The notes below the pieces were generated by a model. The model searched no databases. It was given only the letters and a program-made list of their open reading frames with translations, and had not been told where the DNA came from. Made by a program: the position numbers and the translations under genes. A stretch of DNA of 27,987 nucleotides from Ascoidea tarda (nom. inval.) (taxonomy: Eukaryota; Ascomycota; Saccharomycetes; Ascoideales; Ascoideaceae): positions 1 to 27,987 of the forward strand of contig JAKTTS010000175.1 in NCBI GenBank assembly GCA_030560485.1, in the 5' to 3' direction. Numbering within the stretch: position 1 is the stretch's first letter; the number at the start of each line of letters is the position of its first letter. Shown piece after piece: positions 1 through 9,315 of this stretch.

Positions 1-1086
1 AAGTTTGTTGGAACCGCTACTGATTTCAATGATAACTTTTCGCTAGAAATCTTTAAAGAGAAACATACGGCTAAACCATTTATCGGAATAAATATGGGTG
101 AAAAAGGTAAGTTGTCAAGAGTTATAAATTCTTTCCTAACTCCAGTGACTTCTTCTCTATTGCCTTTTGCTGCAGCCCCCGGACAACTTGATATAAAACA
201 AATTAATCAATATTTATCAGAAATCGGTGGATTCGAAAAAAAAGAGTTTTACGTTGCTGGTAGCCCTATTAGCCATTCAAGATCCCCATCATTGCATAAC
301 GCATGTTTCAAATCTTTAGGACTTCCACATATTTTTGATGTCTTTGAAACTGATGATGTTGATCAACTTTACTCTTACATCATGACTAAAACAAACCTCG
401 GAGGCATAGCTATCACAATTCCACTCAAACTTGATATTTTAAAATACATTACCGAGTTATCATCAAGCGCAGAACTCATCAAAGCTGTCAATACAGTTAT
501 CCCATTGGGGGAAGGAAAATTCAAGGGAGATAATACTGATTGGGTTGGAATCAAAGAATCATTCTACAAGAGTGGATTCCCAGAAATTAATAATGTAAAT
601 GTTGCTGGTTTGGTTGTTGGTGCCGGAGGCACCTCTAGAGCTGCTATTTTTGCACTAAAAAGCATGGGTGTTAAAAAGGTATATATTCTCAACAGAACAG
701 TTTCCAAGTTGGTTGATATCAAAAATAGTTTCCCAGAAGATTATAATATAGAAATTTTGCAAAATGTAGAAGATGCTAAAAAGGCAGAGACTGTTTCTTT
801 GGTTGTTAACTGTATTCCAAGTGATAAACCAATTGATGAGTTTGTCCTAGACTGTTACAAACAGATTTTAGCAAAGGAAAACGTTCATTCATTCGATCCT
901 GTGTTATTAGAAGCTGCTTATAAACCATTGGTAACTTCTGTGATGAAACTCGCCAACAATGAATTTGGTTGGAAGGTCATACCTGGAACTTCAATGCTTG
1001 TTAATCAAGGCATAGCTCAATTTGAAATCTGGAATGGTATTGCTCCATCTTACAAAAGAGCAGCTAACGCTGTGAACCAAAATTAA
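1..1086 (+). CDS. ARO1: Aro1 pentafunctional AROM protein, C-terminal part (5' end outside window)
   Basis: The frame is open from base 1, so this is the 3' end of a longer gene; the ATG at 94 is an internal Met. About 361 residues are visible. The first part is the end of the type I 3-dehydroquinate dehydratase domain (MGEKGKLSR and AAAPGQ, matching its MGxxGxxSR and APGQ signatures). The rest is the complete shikimate dehydrogenase domain, which reduces 3-dehydroshikimate to shikimate with NADPH. Counting from the Met at 94, the shikimate-binding SPISHSRSP is at 57-65, followed by TIPLK with the catalytic Lys, NTDW with the catalytic Asp, the nucleotide-binding GAGGTSRA and NRT, and the C-terminal QGIAQFE. 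The protein is known to act in the cytosol and carries out five steps of the pathway to chorismate. It converges on the flippase gene, 243 bp away. Everything visible is intact, and identity is near certain. Confidence 0.97.
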   Translation, partial: KFVGTATDFNDNFSLEIFKEKHTAKPFIGINMGEKGKLSRVINSFLTPVTSSLLPFAAAPGQLDIKQINQYLSEIGGFEKKEFYVAGSPISHSRSPSLHNACFKSLGLPHIFDVFETDDVDQLYSYIMTKTNLGGIAITIPLKLDILKYITELSSSAELIKAVNTVIPLGEGKFKGDNTDWVGIKESFYKSGFPEINNVNVAGLVVGAGGTSRAAIFALKSMGVKKVYILNRTVSKLVDIKNSFPEDYNIEILQNVEDAKKAETVSLVVNCIPSDKPIDEFVLDCYKQILAKENVHSFDPVLLEAAYKPLVTSVMKLANNEFGWKVIPGTSMLVNQGIAQFEIWNGIAPSYKRAANAVNQN

Positions 1087-1329
1087 AAACAATCTTTTTT
1101 TTGTGTGTGTTCTTGTGTATTATTTTTATAGTGATTTGAAACTAGTGATACAATTTTATATTGATTTAAAAGCCTAATAAAATGCCCAAGAAAAAATGAA
1201 AAGGTATGGTGTCAACAGTAATAACAAAAGAACAAAAAAATTTCAAAAATATTTAGGAAAATCACGAAAAAAATATAGGAGTAGAAAACAAAAAAATCTA
1301 ACTAAAAAATAATAATACAATAATTGATT
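1087..1329. terminator. Shared 3' region of two convergent genes
   Basis: This is the spacer between the stop codons of ARO1 (+) and the flippase gene (-). It is AT-rich. An AATAAA at 1176-1181 on the plus strand, about 90 bp after the ARO1 stop, is a plausible polyadenylation element. A-rich runs on the plus strand (T-rich on the minus) fill 1190-1320. No ORF or RNA gene is seen. The terminator role is inferred from position only. Confidence 0.4.
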
Positions 1330-4300
1330 TCACTGTCTTGAGAGTCTTTTCATTAAGTTTTCTGCAACATTCACACCAGGTATTTCCAAAGAAGCTCTTG
1401 CTCTAGATACTGTTGGTGATAGCTCATTACTTTGAATCATGGATAACCTTGTGCGATCCAATGAGGCTCTTGTATGATATTCTTCATTTGCACCTAATCT
1501 TGTGTTACGAGGATTATATCTTCCAGATTGTGCAGAGATTATTTGCATTGGAATTTCTTGTGTTCTAATAGTTGTAACTTCACTATTTGAAATAGAATAG
1601 GTTGGTAATGAATCTCTATTGTCATTTTGAGTACGATAATTATAAGATTTCTTTTTTTTTGAAAAATGTCTTGAAATAAAAGAGCCATTTTTTGTTGCAG
1701 TGCTCCATGGCGAGCCTTCAGTGATATTTGGTTGATTTTCAGATAAATGAAGAGAGGAATATTTGCTTATTTTAACCCGGTTAGGATCCGTTGGATCATA
1801 ACCAATTGGATATTGAGCGAAATCACCTCTAGCGACACATTCACGAATAATATCGATATCCTTTGGAAAGTATATTTTCTTTACACAATCATAAACGAAT
1901 CTTGGAAGCAAACAAATAATAGTGCCAATAAACATACAAGCCCAAAATGAAGGAGCTCCATAAACACGAGCAGCACTCTTGTAAAATGGACCTGAAATAA
2001 AACTTGATGACCAGATCCCAGTCCAAGCATAGACAACCACAATGGATAGAACAATAAAAAGAACAGAAATCCAATCCCAATTAAGTTGATGCATTATTAT
2101 ATATATGTTGCAAGCGGTAACAGCAATGCTAGTAACATATATCCCAATCAAGTATCTATGTTGAAGAGACAAACCATTAAAAGTTACAAATCCAGTTTGA
2201 TAAAACAAAAGGTAGGGAAAGAAAAAACATATAACAGATTGGTACAACCCATCAAACATGTACCACCAAAATTTCGTCATAGTCCATTCACTTCTCAAAA
2301 TTCCAGTTGTGTATAGTTGAGGAACCAACAAAGAAACAACATCATTGACATCTTGGTCTAAAATACCCATAAAAATCACCGGTAAGGAAGTAAAAGCTAA
2401 ATTATAAAACATCAAATAGGTGTATTCAAATAAGTAAGAGCCATCAAAATTCACATAAATGCCATACCAAAATAGGGCTAAAGTAAAAATAACATTTTTG
2501 TAAAAGAAACTGGGAATCATTTCAGCTAATCTCTTATAAGACCATCTTCCATGTACCAAAATCAATCTTGATATGTATCTAAATTGGCCCACAGCATAAT
2601 CCGCAGACATCACTGCTTGACGTCCTTCTTCACCAGCTATACCTACTCCAACATTTGCTGTTTGAATCATTGCCACATCATTTGATCCATCTCCAATGGC
2701 CAAAGTCATGACATCCAAAGTTTCTTTAACCATTTTAACAACAGCAGCTTTCTGAGCTGGAGAAACTCTACAACATAAAACAGCTTTACATTGTTTGCAA
2801 AGCAACAAAAATTTAATTTTAAGTTCACTTTTCAATGCAATTTTTAGTGCTTCACCATCTATTATAACACCAAAATTTCCTCCTGGAGGATTGTGATCAA
2901 TTTTTGCATATTCAAGTTCTTCATTTGAACCCAGCATATTAAATTTTTCTTTTAAATATTGATTTATTAAATTTCTAACAACACTTTCTGGATCATTTCT
3001 CCCCGATAATTCTTTGGCATCATCCCCACTTGCTTTGATGATCAATAAATCCATATCGTTGTTAAGAAGATTACAAGAAAATCCAATATTTATAGCAGTT
3101 TCGACTTTATCACCTGTTAAAACCCATAATTTTATACCTGCTTGAGCAAGAATCGAGATTGAATCAGGTACTCCATCTTGAAGTCTATCTTCAATAGCGG
3201 TACCTCCTATCAATGTCAACTCTCTTTCAATTGTGTCAGCAACTTCTTCCATTTTTTCTTCTCTTTTATCTATAGCGGCACATGCAACTTCGTGTTTTTT
3301 GTTCCATACCTGGTATTCGCTCCAAGTTAGTTCTCTTTGAGCAATACACAAAGTTCGTAATCCCTCGGTTGCAAACTCTTCTAAATGTAGAGCGGTTTTT
3401 TCTAGTAATTCTTCGTCACCATTTTTTTTTAATCTTGAATATATTATAGAATCTGCACCTTTGCATATGAGAAGCACTTTAGGTTCATCTCCTGGGTGAA
3501 TTGGTGATATTTTAATAATGGCACTCATTCTTTTTCTTGTGGAATTAAACTCCAAAGTATTCAAAATTTGGAATTCTTTTTGGGATCCTTGAACCTCAAC
3601 AATTACACCTCTTTTAGTTCTATCAATAAATGCAAAACCCATATCTCTAGCTGTACCAACTAATGCATTTTCATCAGGGGATTGTGCTTTTAGTAGTAAT
3701 TTTTCTGGGTTTTCTTTATCTGGTTCTGTTAATACTGAATGACATAAAGCCAAAGCTAACATGAAATGTTCATTACATTCCTTTTGAAGGTCGCCTTTTT
3801 CGCCTTGTAAATCTTTGACAAAATCCACAGAAACAAAAGTAATGTCGTTGGGGTCTAATTGAGGATTTGCGGATATTTTTAGTAATTCTTTAACCATTAT
3901 TTCTTTATCCTTTTTTATGGCTTCTCTTTCAATGGAGCCTTCTTCATCAGTATCAATGCCTTGTCTTTTTCTTAAACCAGCCAAAGCTTCCGTGTAAGCT
4001 CTTCCATATGAGACGCCATTAATAGTGCATTTTTTAAATTCCATGACATTTTGAGTTAAAGTTCCAGTTTTATCACTAAAGATGTATTCAATTTGACCCA
4101 AGTCATCGGAAATGTTCCAACTTTTGGGAGTACACGGGTAATCGAGTCTTTCATAGTACATATTTACATCTGAATAGATAAAATAAGCTTGGGCAGTTTT
4201 TATAATTTCAATGGAAATATAAAGGGAGATAGGGACCAAAGATTGATAAAGAATCATTGCAACAAAAAAACTAACGATACCATTTAGAGTAGGGGTGCTA

Positions 4301-6657
4301 ACAATTGTACCAAACTCGAAATAGTCTCTTGATACGCCAGTATTATTATAGTAAAAACCATTGATGACACCTGAAGAGAAACATAAAATGAATAATAAAC
4401 CGAAATTTATGATGACAGAATAGTTTAGTTCAGTTGATATTCTTGATTTCTTTGTTGGAGTAACACCGGCGTTTAACATAATTTTAGTGTCATCACCAGT
4501 AAAGAGGACTATACCAATTGCCCATTTTGTATTTCTGAGCATGCAGCCTCTGAGTAGTAGGTTGTTGATATTTATTGGTTCATTTAGGATATCTTCTTGG
4601 TCATGGTCATGGTCATGGTCATGAATTGGGTCTTGAATTTTGACATGATTTTGATTTTGATCTTGATCTTGGTTCTGATTTGAATCGTTGTCAATTGACT
4701 TGTCTTGATGATTTGGATTACGATATTTGCAAACACCCTGGTAGGAATAAAGATTTGAATGGGGACCTTCACTTTCTATCCAAAATTTTGATTTTTCGAA
4801 ATCAGATGCGTGGCGTAAAGAGGTTGAACATTTTAAAGCTTGACGAACTTTGAGGTTTGTTTCACCATCTAGATTTTTAGTTTCAACGTAGCAAGCACCA
4901 TCAGCGTCTGACGTTGATAGGATTAGGACGTCAGCAGGAATTTCGTCGTTATTGTGGATACGAATGATGTCGCCTACTTTGACGCTTTTCCAAAAGTCTT
5001 TGGTGAACCTGGCGTTTCCAGGGGATTGGATGTTTTTGTTTAGGATCTGGGGAACGTTGTTTAAAAAGGGAGAAGATTGATTTGGAAGAGTGTCAAATGG
5101 GTTAATTGGGTTGATTGGATTAATTGGATTAATTGGATTAATTGGATTAATTGGGTTTGAGTTGTTTGAGTTGTTTGAGTTGTTTGAGTTGTTTGAGTTG
5201 TTTGAGTCGTTATTGAATTGTAGAGAATCTAGAGAGTTTCTTTTGGATAAGTTAAAGTCCGAGTTGTTTTCAAATCTTGTTTCAAAACTTTCAAAAGAGT
5301 TTCTAGGGGAGTCAATGGCATTATCAAGATTGAAATTTTTCGAATTCTTTTGGCGCTTAGCATTTTTGGAGAAATGTTTTTGAAGAAATTTGAAAAAAGA
5401 TCGTAGGGATCTTGTGTTGAATTTTTTGAATCTTCTCCAAAGGGAGATGTTATCATTTGATACGTTGTGATTGTGTATGCCAGATAGAATGTGTGTTAGA
5501 GTGTTGTTGACTTCAAGGTCTAGGATTGTTCTTCGAGAGTCTTCGACTGCGTCTTTTATGGCGGTTATGCAGAAGATGATGATTAGAGGAACCATACCTA
5601 GTTCAGGGCTTGAGACACCGAAAATTGAGAAGAAACTGAGAATGATCATAGTGAGGAAGTATATGTTGGCGACGTTGCTGAATTGGAAGATCATGTTTTT
5701 GGGGATAAAAGAGATTGGTGTGTATTTTGTGGTTCTGATTTTGTTTCTTGAGTATTGGAAGATGGGTTCGTTTTCTTCGTTTAAGAAGATTTTAGGAAGA
5801 GGCAAGTTGAAGAAGATTGATCTTTTTTTGTGGGATTTATCCATTGATTGGTCGTCATCGGGATTAGCGTTTTTTGATTTTTTGTTGTTATGATTGTCGT
5901 TGTCGTTGTCATTGTCATTGTTGTTTTTATTGGATGAGGAGTGATAATTGAAGGAAGATTTTCTTGGTTTGAAGGATCTATTTGAGGATTTATGATGAAT
6001 TGATTTTTTCCAAGTTTTGTTACGATTGATGATTTTGGGGTTACCATTTTTGTTTCTTTGAGTTCCCCATCGATTTCTTTTCATTATGGTTTGATTTCTT
6101 TTGACTGAATCAGGAGAGACGTTGTTTATATTTGATGCATGTAAAAACAGGGAAGGAATTGAGTTTGAGGACTGGTACTGGGAGTGTAGAGTTAGATTAT
6201 TTATGGGGGAGTGTAGAGAGCTTTGACTTATGTTTTGTAGTTGTGAGGTTTTATTGCTGTTAGTGTTTGTAGCATGAAGGTTGTTATGGTTGTTATGGTT
6301 GCTATTGTTGAAGGAAGGGTTGATTGTGGGTATAAAGGAGGATAAATTTTGGTCAGTATTTAAAGGAATAGTAGAGTTATTGAATGAGTAGTCGTTATAG
6401 GGACTGATATTTTCATCATTTGTAGAGTCTTTTTTGATGATGATGTTGTTGTTGCTGTTATTGATGATGATGTTATTAGAGATGTCATTTTCAAATGAAT
6501 GGATTGAGTTTTCAAAATCATAAGTGTCTAGATAATCATTTTTGTTTGAATTTGAGTTTGAGTTTGAGTTTGGATCATTATAATCACCACGATTATAATC
6601 GTGGTGATTATAATGGTTTTTATTTGTGTTATTAATATTGTTATTTGGAGATGGCAT
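1330..6657 (-). CDS. DNF1: P4-ATPase phospholipid flippase, Dnf1/Dnf2 type
   Basis: A complete 1775-residue P4-ATPase. The family moves phosphatidylcholine, phosphatidylethanolamine and lyso-lipids from the outer to the inner leaflet of the plasma membrane and endosomes, with a Cdc50/Lem3-type partner. In order: an Asn-rich N-tail (about 1-280); RNKIRTTKYTP near 305, then TM1-2; a low-complexity loop with PIN and SNN repeats (about 480-525); the actuator DGET near 597; PISL in TM4 near 810; DKTGTLT with phosphorylated Asp about 862; KGADS near 1065; TGDK near 1183; GDGSND near 1322; TM5-10; and a cytosolic tail. RASLD and RASLE near 1730 and 1755 fit the Fpk1 flippase-kinase consensus RxS(L/Y)(D/E). 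All catalytic motifs are present. It is about 160-200 residues longer than the S. cerevisiae proteins, mainly from N/S/D/H-rich insertions such as (HD)4 coded at about 4601-4622. DNF1 and DNF2 cannot be told apart from sequence alone. Confidence 0.97.
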   Translation of the reverse strand: MPSPNNNINNTNKNHYNHHDYNRGDYNDPNSNSNSNSNKNDYLDTYDFENSIHSFENDISNNIIINNSNNNIIIKKDSTNDENISPYNDYSFNNSTIPLNTDQNLSSFIPTINPSFNNSNHNNHNNLHATNTNSNKTSQLQNISQSSLHSPINNLTLHSQYQSSNSIPSLFLHASNINNVSPDSVKRNQTIMKRNRWGTQRNKNGNPKIINRNKTWKKSIHHKSSNRSFKPRKSSFNYHSSSNKNNNDNDNDNDNHNNKKSKNANPDDDQSMDKSHKKRSIFFNLPLPKIFLNEENEPIFQYSRNKIRTTKYTPISFIPKNMIFQFSNVANIYFLTMIILSFFSIFGVSSPELGMVPLIIIFCITAIKDAVEDSRRTILDLEVNNTLTHILSGIHNHNVSNDNISLWRRFKKFNTRSLRSFFKFLQKHFSKNAKRQKNSKNFNLDNAIDSPRNSFESFETRFENNSDFNLSKRNSLDSLQFNNDSNNSNNSNNSNNSNNSNPINPINPINPINPINPINPFDTLPNQSSPFLNNVPQILNKNIQSPGNARFTKDFWKSVKVGDIIRIHNNDEIPADVLILSTSDADGACYVETKNLDGETNLKVRQALKCSTSLRHASDFEKSKFWIESEGPHSNLYSYQGVCKYRNPNHQDKSIDNDSNQNQDQDQNQNHVKIQDPIHDHDHDHDQEDILNEPININNLLLRGCMLRNTKWAIGIVLFTGDDTKIMLNAGVTPTKKSRISTELNYSVIINFGLLFILCFSSGVINGFYYNNTGVSRDYFEFGTIVSTPTLNGIVSFFVAMILYQSLVPISLYISIEIIKTAQAYFIYSDVNMYYERLDYPCTPKSWNISDDLGQIEYIFSDKTGTLTQNVMEFKKCTINGVSYGRAYTEALAGLRKRQGIDTDEEGSIEREAIKKDKEIMVKELLKISANPQLDPNDITFVSVDFVKDLQGEKGDLQKECNEHFMLALALCHSVLTEPDKENPEKLLLKAQSPDENALVGTARDMGFAFIDRTKRGVIVEVQGSQKEFQILNTLEFNSTRKRMSAIIKISPIHPGDEPKVLLICKGADSIIYSRLKKNGDEELLEKTALHLEEFATEGLRTLCIAQRELTWSEYQVWNKKHEVACAAIDKREEKMEEVADTIERELTLIGGTAIEDRLQDGVPDSISILAQAGIKLWVLTGDKVETAINIGFSCNLLNNDMDLLIIKASGDDAKELSGRNDPESVVRNLINQYLKEKFNMLGSNEELEYAKIDHNPPGGNFGVIIDGEALKIALKSELKIKFLLLCKQCKAVLCCRVSPAQKAAVVKMVKETLDVMTLAIGDGSNDVAMIQTANVGVGIAGEEGRQAVMSADYAVGQFRYISRLILVHGRWSYKRLAEMIPSFFYKNVIFTLALFWYGIYVNFDGSYLFEYTYLMFYNLAFTSLPVIFMGILDQDVNDVVSLLVPQLYTTGILRSEWTMTKFWWYMFDGLYQSVICFFFPYLLFYQTGFVTFNGLSLQHRYLIGIYVTSIAVTACNIYIIMHQLNWDWISVLFIVLSIVVVYAWTGIWSSSFISGPFYKSAARVYGAPSFWACMFIGTIICLLPRFVYDCVKKIYFPKDIDIIRECVARGDFAQYPIGYDPTDPNRVKISKYSSLHLSENQPNITEGSPWSTATKNGSFISRHFSKKKKSYNYRTQNDNRDSLPTYSISNSEVTTIRTQEIPMQIISAQSGRYNPRNTRLGANEEYHTRASLDRTRLSMIQSNELSPTVSRARASLEIPGVNVAENLMKRLSRQ
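5098..5211 (-). repeat. Two adjacent in-frame 9-bp minisatellites in the flippase gene
   Basis: Two 9-bp tandem arrays lie back to back in the coding frame. One is about six copies of GGATTAATT (plus-strand reading), encoding Pro-Ile-Asn repeats. The other is about five to six copies of GTTTGAGTT, encoding Ser-Asn-Asn repeats. Both units are multiples of three, so copy-number change keeps the frame. They fall in the cytosolic stretch between TM2 and the actuator domain. Confidence 0.9.
6576..6615. repeat. Perfect 40-bp palindrome inside the flippase gene
   Basis: Positions 6576-6595 are the exact reverse complement of 6596-6615, with no spacer; pairing stops at T6575/G6616. The left half reads CATTATAATCACCACGATTA. 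It lies 42 bp inside the coding sequence, in the region encoding a Tyr/Asn/Asp/His-rich stretch after the N-terminal poly-Asn. In mRNA it could fold into a hairpin of about 18 base pairs close to the start codon. Confidence 0.97.
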
Positions 6658-7119
6658 TTGATAAGAATATTGGAATGATTAACCAAACAGGAAATAAAAA
6701 AAAAAGAAATTGAGGCTGATACAGGTTTGATATAGGTTGAAATTGAAAAGTAGAATGGAGAGAAGATTGAATTGAAGATGAAAAGAATAGAATGGAATAG
6801 AAAGAAGAGAAGGTGAAGATGAAAACAAAATAATAACTAATATACAAGAGTGATATTATTGCAGATGTGTTATTGAACCAAAATTGGCAAGTTCATAAGA
6901 AAAAGAGAGTAAAGAGTGGAAAAGAGTAAAATGAGAATGATTGAGATTGAAAAACAGTTGAAAGAGGTAATAACCAACAGGAGCAAGTAAGAGAAAAACC
7001 AACACCAAAGAGAGAAAGCACTGAAAAGGAGAGAAAGAGCACTGAAAGGAGAAGCAGAAGAAGAAGAAGAAGAAGAAGAAGAAGAAGAAGAAAAAGAAGC
7101 AGAAAAACGACCACAGCAA
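6658..7119. other. Purine-rich leader/promoter segment upstream of the flippase gene
   Basis: A gene-free stretch directly upstream of the flippase start (which is read leftward). The plus strand is strongly purine-rich (GAAA, AGAGA), so the mRNA-sense strand is a polypyrimidine tract. It includes 12 perfect GAA copies at 7057-7092. Small ORFs here are low-complexity Phe/Leu/Ser shadows of the repeat. A promoter or 5'-leader role is inferred from position. Confidence 0.5.
7057..7092. repeat. (GAA)12 microsatellite
   Basis: Twelve uninterrupted GAA units on the plus strand, about 400 bp upstream of the flippase start codon, flanked by more purine-rich DNA. It borders the AT-to-GC transition at the edge of the first GC-rich island. 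Confidence 0.95.
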
Positions 7120-7720
7120 ATCAGCGCTTGGCTGAGATGGCTTCTGTTGGTAAGAACAGCTTTCTATAAATAGGCGATAAGAGCGATTCTCCACCACGGC
7201 CGCCAAATGCCGCTGCATCTGCTCCGCGCGCTGCTTCCGGCGCCGCTCCGGCACGGCTCCCCGGCTCTGCACCGGTCCCTCTCTCGTTGTCCGTCGCTGC
7301 CGCTGCTGCTTCTGCTGCGCCCGCTGACTCAGCAGCTCCTGTGCAGCGCGCAGGCGCTGCCGGAATGGTTGGCGCTGCAATAAAAGGCAGCTTTCGCTGA
7401 GTGCAGCAGTGGTCCGGCGCGATGTGACAGGGATCCATTTTGATTCATGACATCAGTGCACTGCTGGATGCGTGCGAAACTGACGGTGTCACATGGCTGC
7501 AACCAAGCCAATTAGCTCTTTTGTTGTGCACGTGACTTTGCGTGGTGCTGTGAGAGCCACGGGGCTGGCAAAACGGGTGAAGGTGGAGCGGCGCCAGGCA
7601 GGTGCAGGAGACGTCGGACAGCATGGGACTGGAGGTGGCAACGGGTTGCCGAAGAAACCGGAGTCTGGTGAAACACTGGTGATTTTGACTTGGATCATTA
7701 ATACCTCACCTTAAAGACCT
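7120..7720. promoter_or_regulatory. GC-rich island 1, candidate regulatory or RNA-coding module
   Basis: About 600 bp of very different composition from the surroundings: 7201-7260 contains 45 G/C of 60 bases. Motifs seen include TATAAATA at 7165-7172, GATAAG nearby, a TGACTCA (Gcn4/AP-1-type) at 7325-7331, and a CACGTG E-box at 7529-7534 whose minus-strand reading GTCACGTG fits Cbf1. ORFs inside (105 aa minus strand at 7121-7438; 73 aa plus strand at 7493-7714) are Ala/Arg/Gly-rich or featureless and resemble no family I know. It sits between the divergently oriented flippase and Asn-rich genes, so a shared regulatory region is my first reading. A structured non-coding RNA or a transferred fragment are alternatives. 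It shares short words with the island at 14640-15560. Confidence 0.45.
7529..7536 (-). promoter_or_regulatory. Cbf1-type E-box
   Basis: The minus strand reads GTCACGTG, an exact match to the RTCACRTG consensus bound by yeast Cbf1. The same motif is CDEI of point centromeres, but no CDEIII partner or AT-rich CDEII lies beside it, so a promoter site is more likely. Occupancy is not known. Confidence 0.4.
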
Positions 7721-8487
7721 CACCCCAAAAGAACCACTGCTTTGTTTCCCAACGCTCGAAATACAATTTTCGATCCACTCATGCTCTTGTATATACAGCT
7801 CAGAAGTGGAAACGCAAATCCTATCGTTTCTTCTCAAGCTTGTGCACTGTCGTTCACCTTTGCTCACTCTTGTTGGCCTGGCTGGAGAGCTAAAAGAACT
7901 AAAAGAGCTAAAAGGGCTAGCTCCACCTGGTCTCACCTCGTATTGAGATTGTTCTAATCCTCGTTTTGTTCTTTTGTGCTTGTATTACACTTTTGATCTT
8001 CTAGCCTCGTTATCAGTGATTTCTCCATTTCCTCAAACTCTGGTAATTCGCTCTACCATATCCATCATACTCATTCCAATACCTTATTTTTCTTGCTACT
8101 CACTCTCGTTGTATCCTCGAGTTGTGTCCTCTTGTTCTTTCTCTTATTTCTCAAATTTTTCGTTTTTTTCCCCTTTTTTTAATTTCATTTCATATTCACT
8201 TATTTTTTAACATACGCCATATCAAATAACTCTATTCCCAATATTTCACCAACCTTATAACCATCTTGGTATTTCTTATCCATGCCATCTCTTACTCAAT
8301 CACCTTTACCCCCTGATTTTAGCTTTCCTTATATTTCCTTATATCTTCCTTATATCATCTCTTTATTCCTCTCTTTATTCTTCCTTTTATTCTTCCTATC
8401 TGATCTTATCTCACTGTCCCAAAATAATATCTAACACATCGAACAATTTTTACATCTATCGCTCGTATTTCTATACTCAAATCTTAA

Positions 8488-8525
8488 ACTTTCTTACTTT
8501 CTTACTTTCTTACTTTCTTACTTTC
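8488..8525. repeat. 8-bp tandem repeat (ACTTTCTT)
   Basis: Four full copies plus a partial copy of an 8-bp pyrimidine-rich unit, ACTTTCTT, in the gene-free spacer. No coding role. Confidence 0.85.
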
Positions 8526-8934
8526 AATCAACCTTAAACTCTTTTATCAATCTATGTTTCTCGCTTTTTGTACTCATTTATTCCATTTTACTACCCTTCA
8601 ATAGTCCTCTCTGTTTTTTTGTCCTTTATTTGTTGTGCTTTTGTCTTTTCACTTCTACTCACTTTTGTTCTGTTATATGGTAGTTTCCTCTCATCTATTT
8701 GACCACTTTATGTTCTTTTATTATATATCCTTCTCTTTTTCAGTCTAATCCCAAAACTAGTTTTCCGTTACCTGACTAAATTTCATTTAATGTTAACGTT
8801 ATTCAAAATTATTCAAAATCATTCTAAATCATTCTAATATAATAATTTAATATACTAATATAACATGATTCAATAATTTTAGAATCAATTTAAAAAATGA
8901 AATCATTAATACCTTGAATTTTATCATACATCCT

Positions 8935-9110
8935 ACTATAGGCTTACTATAGGCTTACTATACGATTACCATATATTTGCAATACACTTATTATACACTT
9001 ATTATACACTTATTATACACTTATTATACACTTATTATACACTTATTATACACTTATTATACACTTATTATACACTTATTATATACTTATTATATACTTA
9101 TTATATGCTT
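8935..9110. repeat. 11-bp minisatellite, 16 units in register
   Basis: Sixteen consecutive 11-mers with no indels. The core is eight identical ATTATACACTT units at 8990-9077. To the left are divergent units (ACTATAGGCTT twice, ACTATACGATT, ACCATATATTT, GCAATACACTT); to the right are ATTATATACTT twice and ATTATATGCTT. The identical core with variant edges is the pattern expected from expansion by slippage or unequal exchange. Confidence 0.95.
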
Positions 9111-9285
9111 ATTCCCATTCTTCTTTCTCTTATTTCCTGAGCCACTTTCCTTTGTTCAGTTTTCCCTTGTTTTACTTTGCCTCTACCACTATTACTACTG
9201 TTACTCCTTTAATCTTTTGTTTTTTGACTGATCTTGTGTTTTTTACCCATTATGCTCACACAATCTTCCACTCACTAATTCCCTT

Positions 9286-9315
9286 TTTTGCTTTTGCTTT
9301 TGCTTTTGCTTTTGC
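9286..9315. repeat. (TTTTGC)5 microsatellite
   Basis: Five perfect hexamer copies in the gene-free spacer, followed by similar T/C-rich sequence. It generates spurious Ala/Phe-rich and Gln/Lys-rich ORFs on the two strands. Confidence 0.9.

Noticed and set aside
7130-7160. Start of an SRP RNA (SCR1-like) gene
   Set aside because: GGCTGAGATGGCTTCTG faintly recalls the SCR1 5' end, but the diagnostic Alu-domain pattern and the S-domain elements were not found.
7121-7438. 105-codon minus-strand ORF rich in Ala, Arg and Gly in GC island 1
   Set aside because: Composition simply mirrors the GC-rich, GCN/CGN-like DNA; no domain, no conserved motif, and overlapping ORFs in other frames are equally open because AT-rich stop codons are scarce there.
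7529-7536. CDEI of a point centromere
   Set aside because: RTCACRTG is present, but the flanks are GC-rich and no TTCCGAA-type CDEIII lies at CDEII distance on either side.
7492-7714. 73-codon plus-strand ORF beside the E-box
   Set aside because: No family resemblance and no conserved context. Kept only as part of the island.
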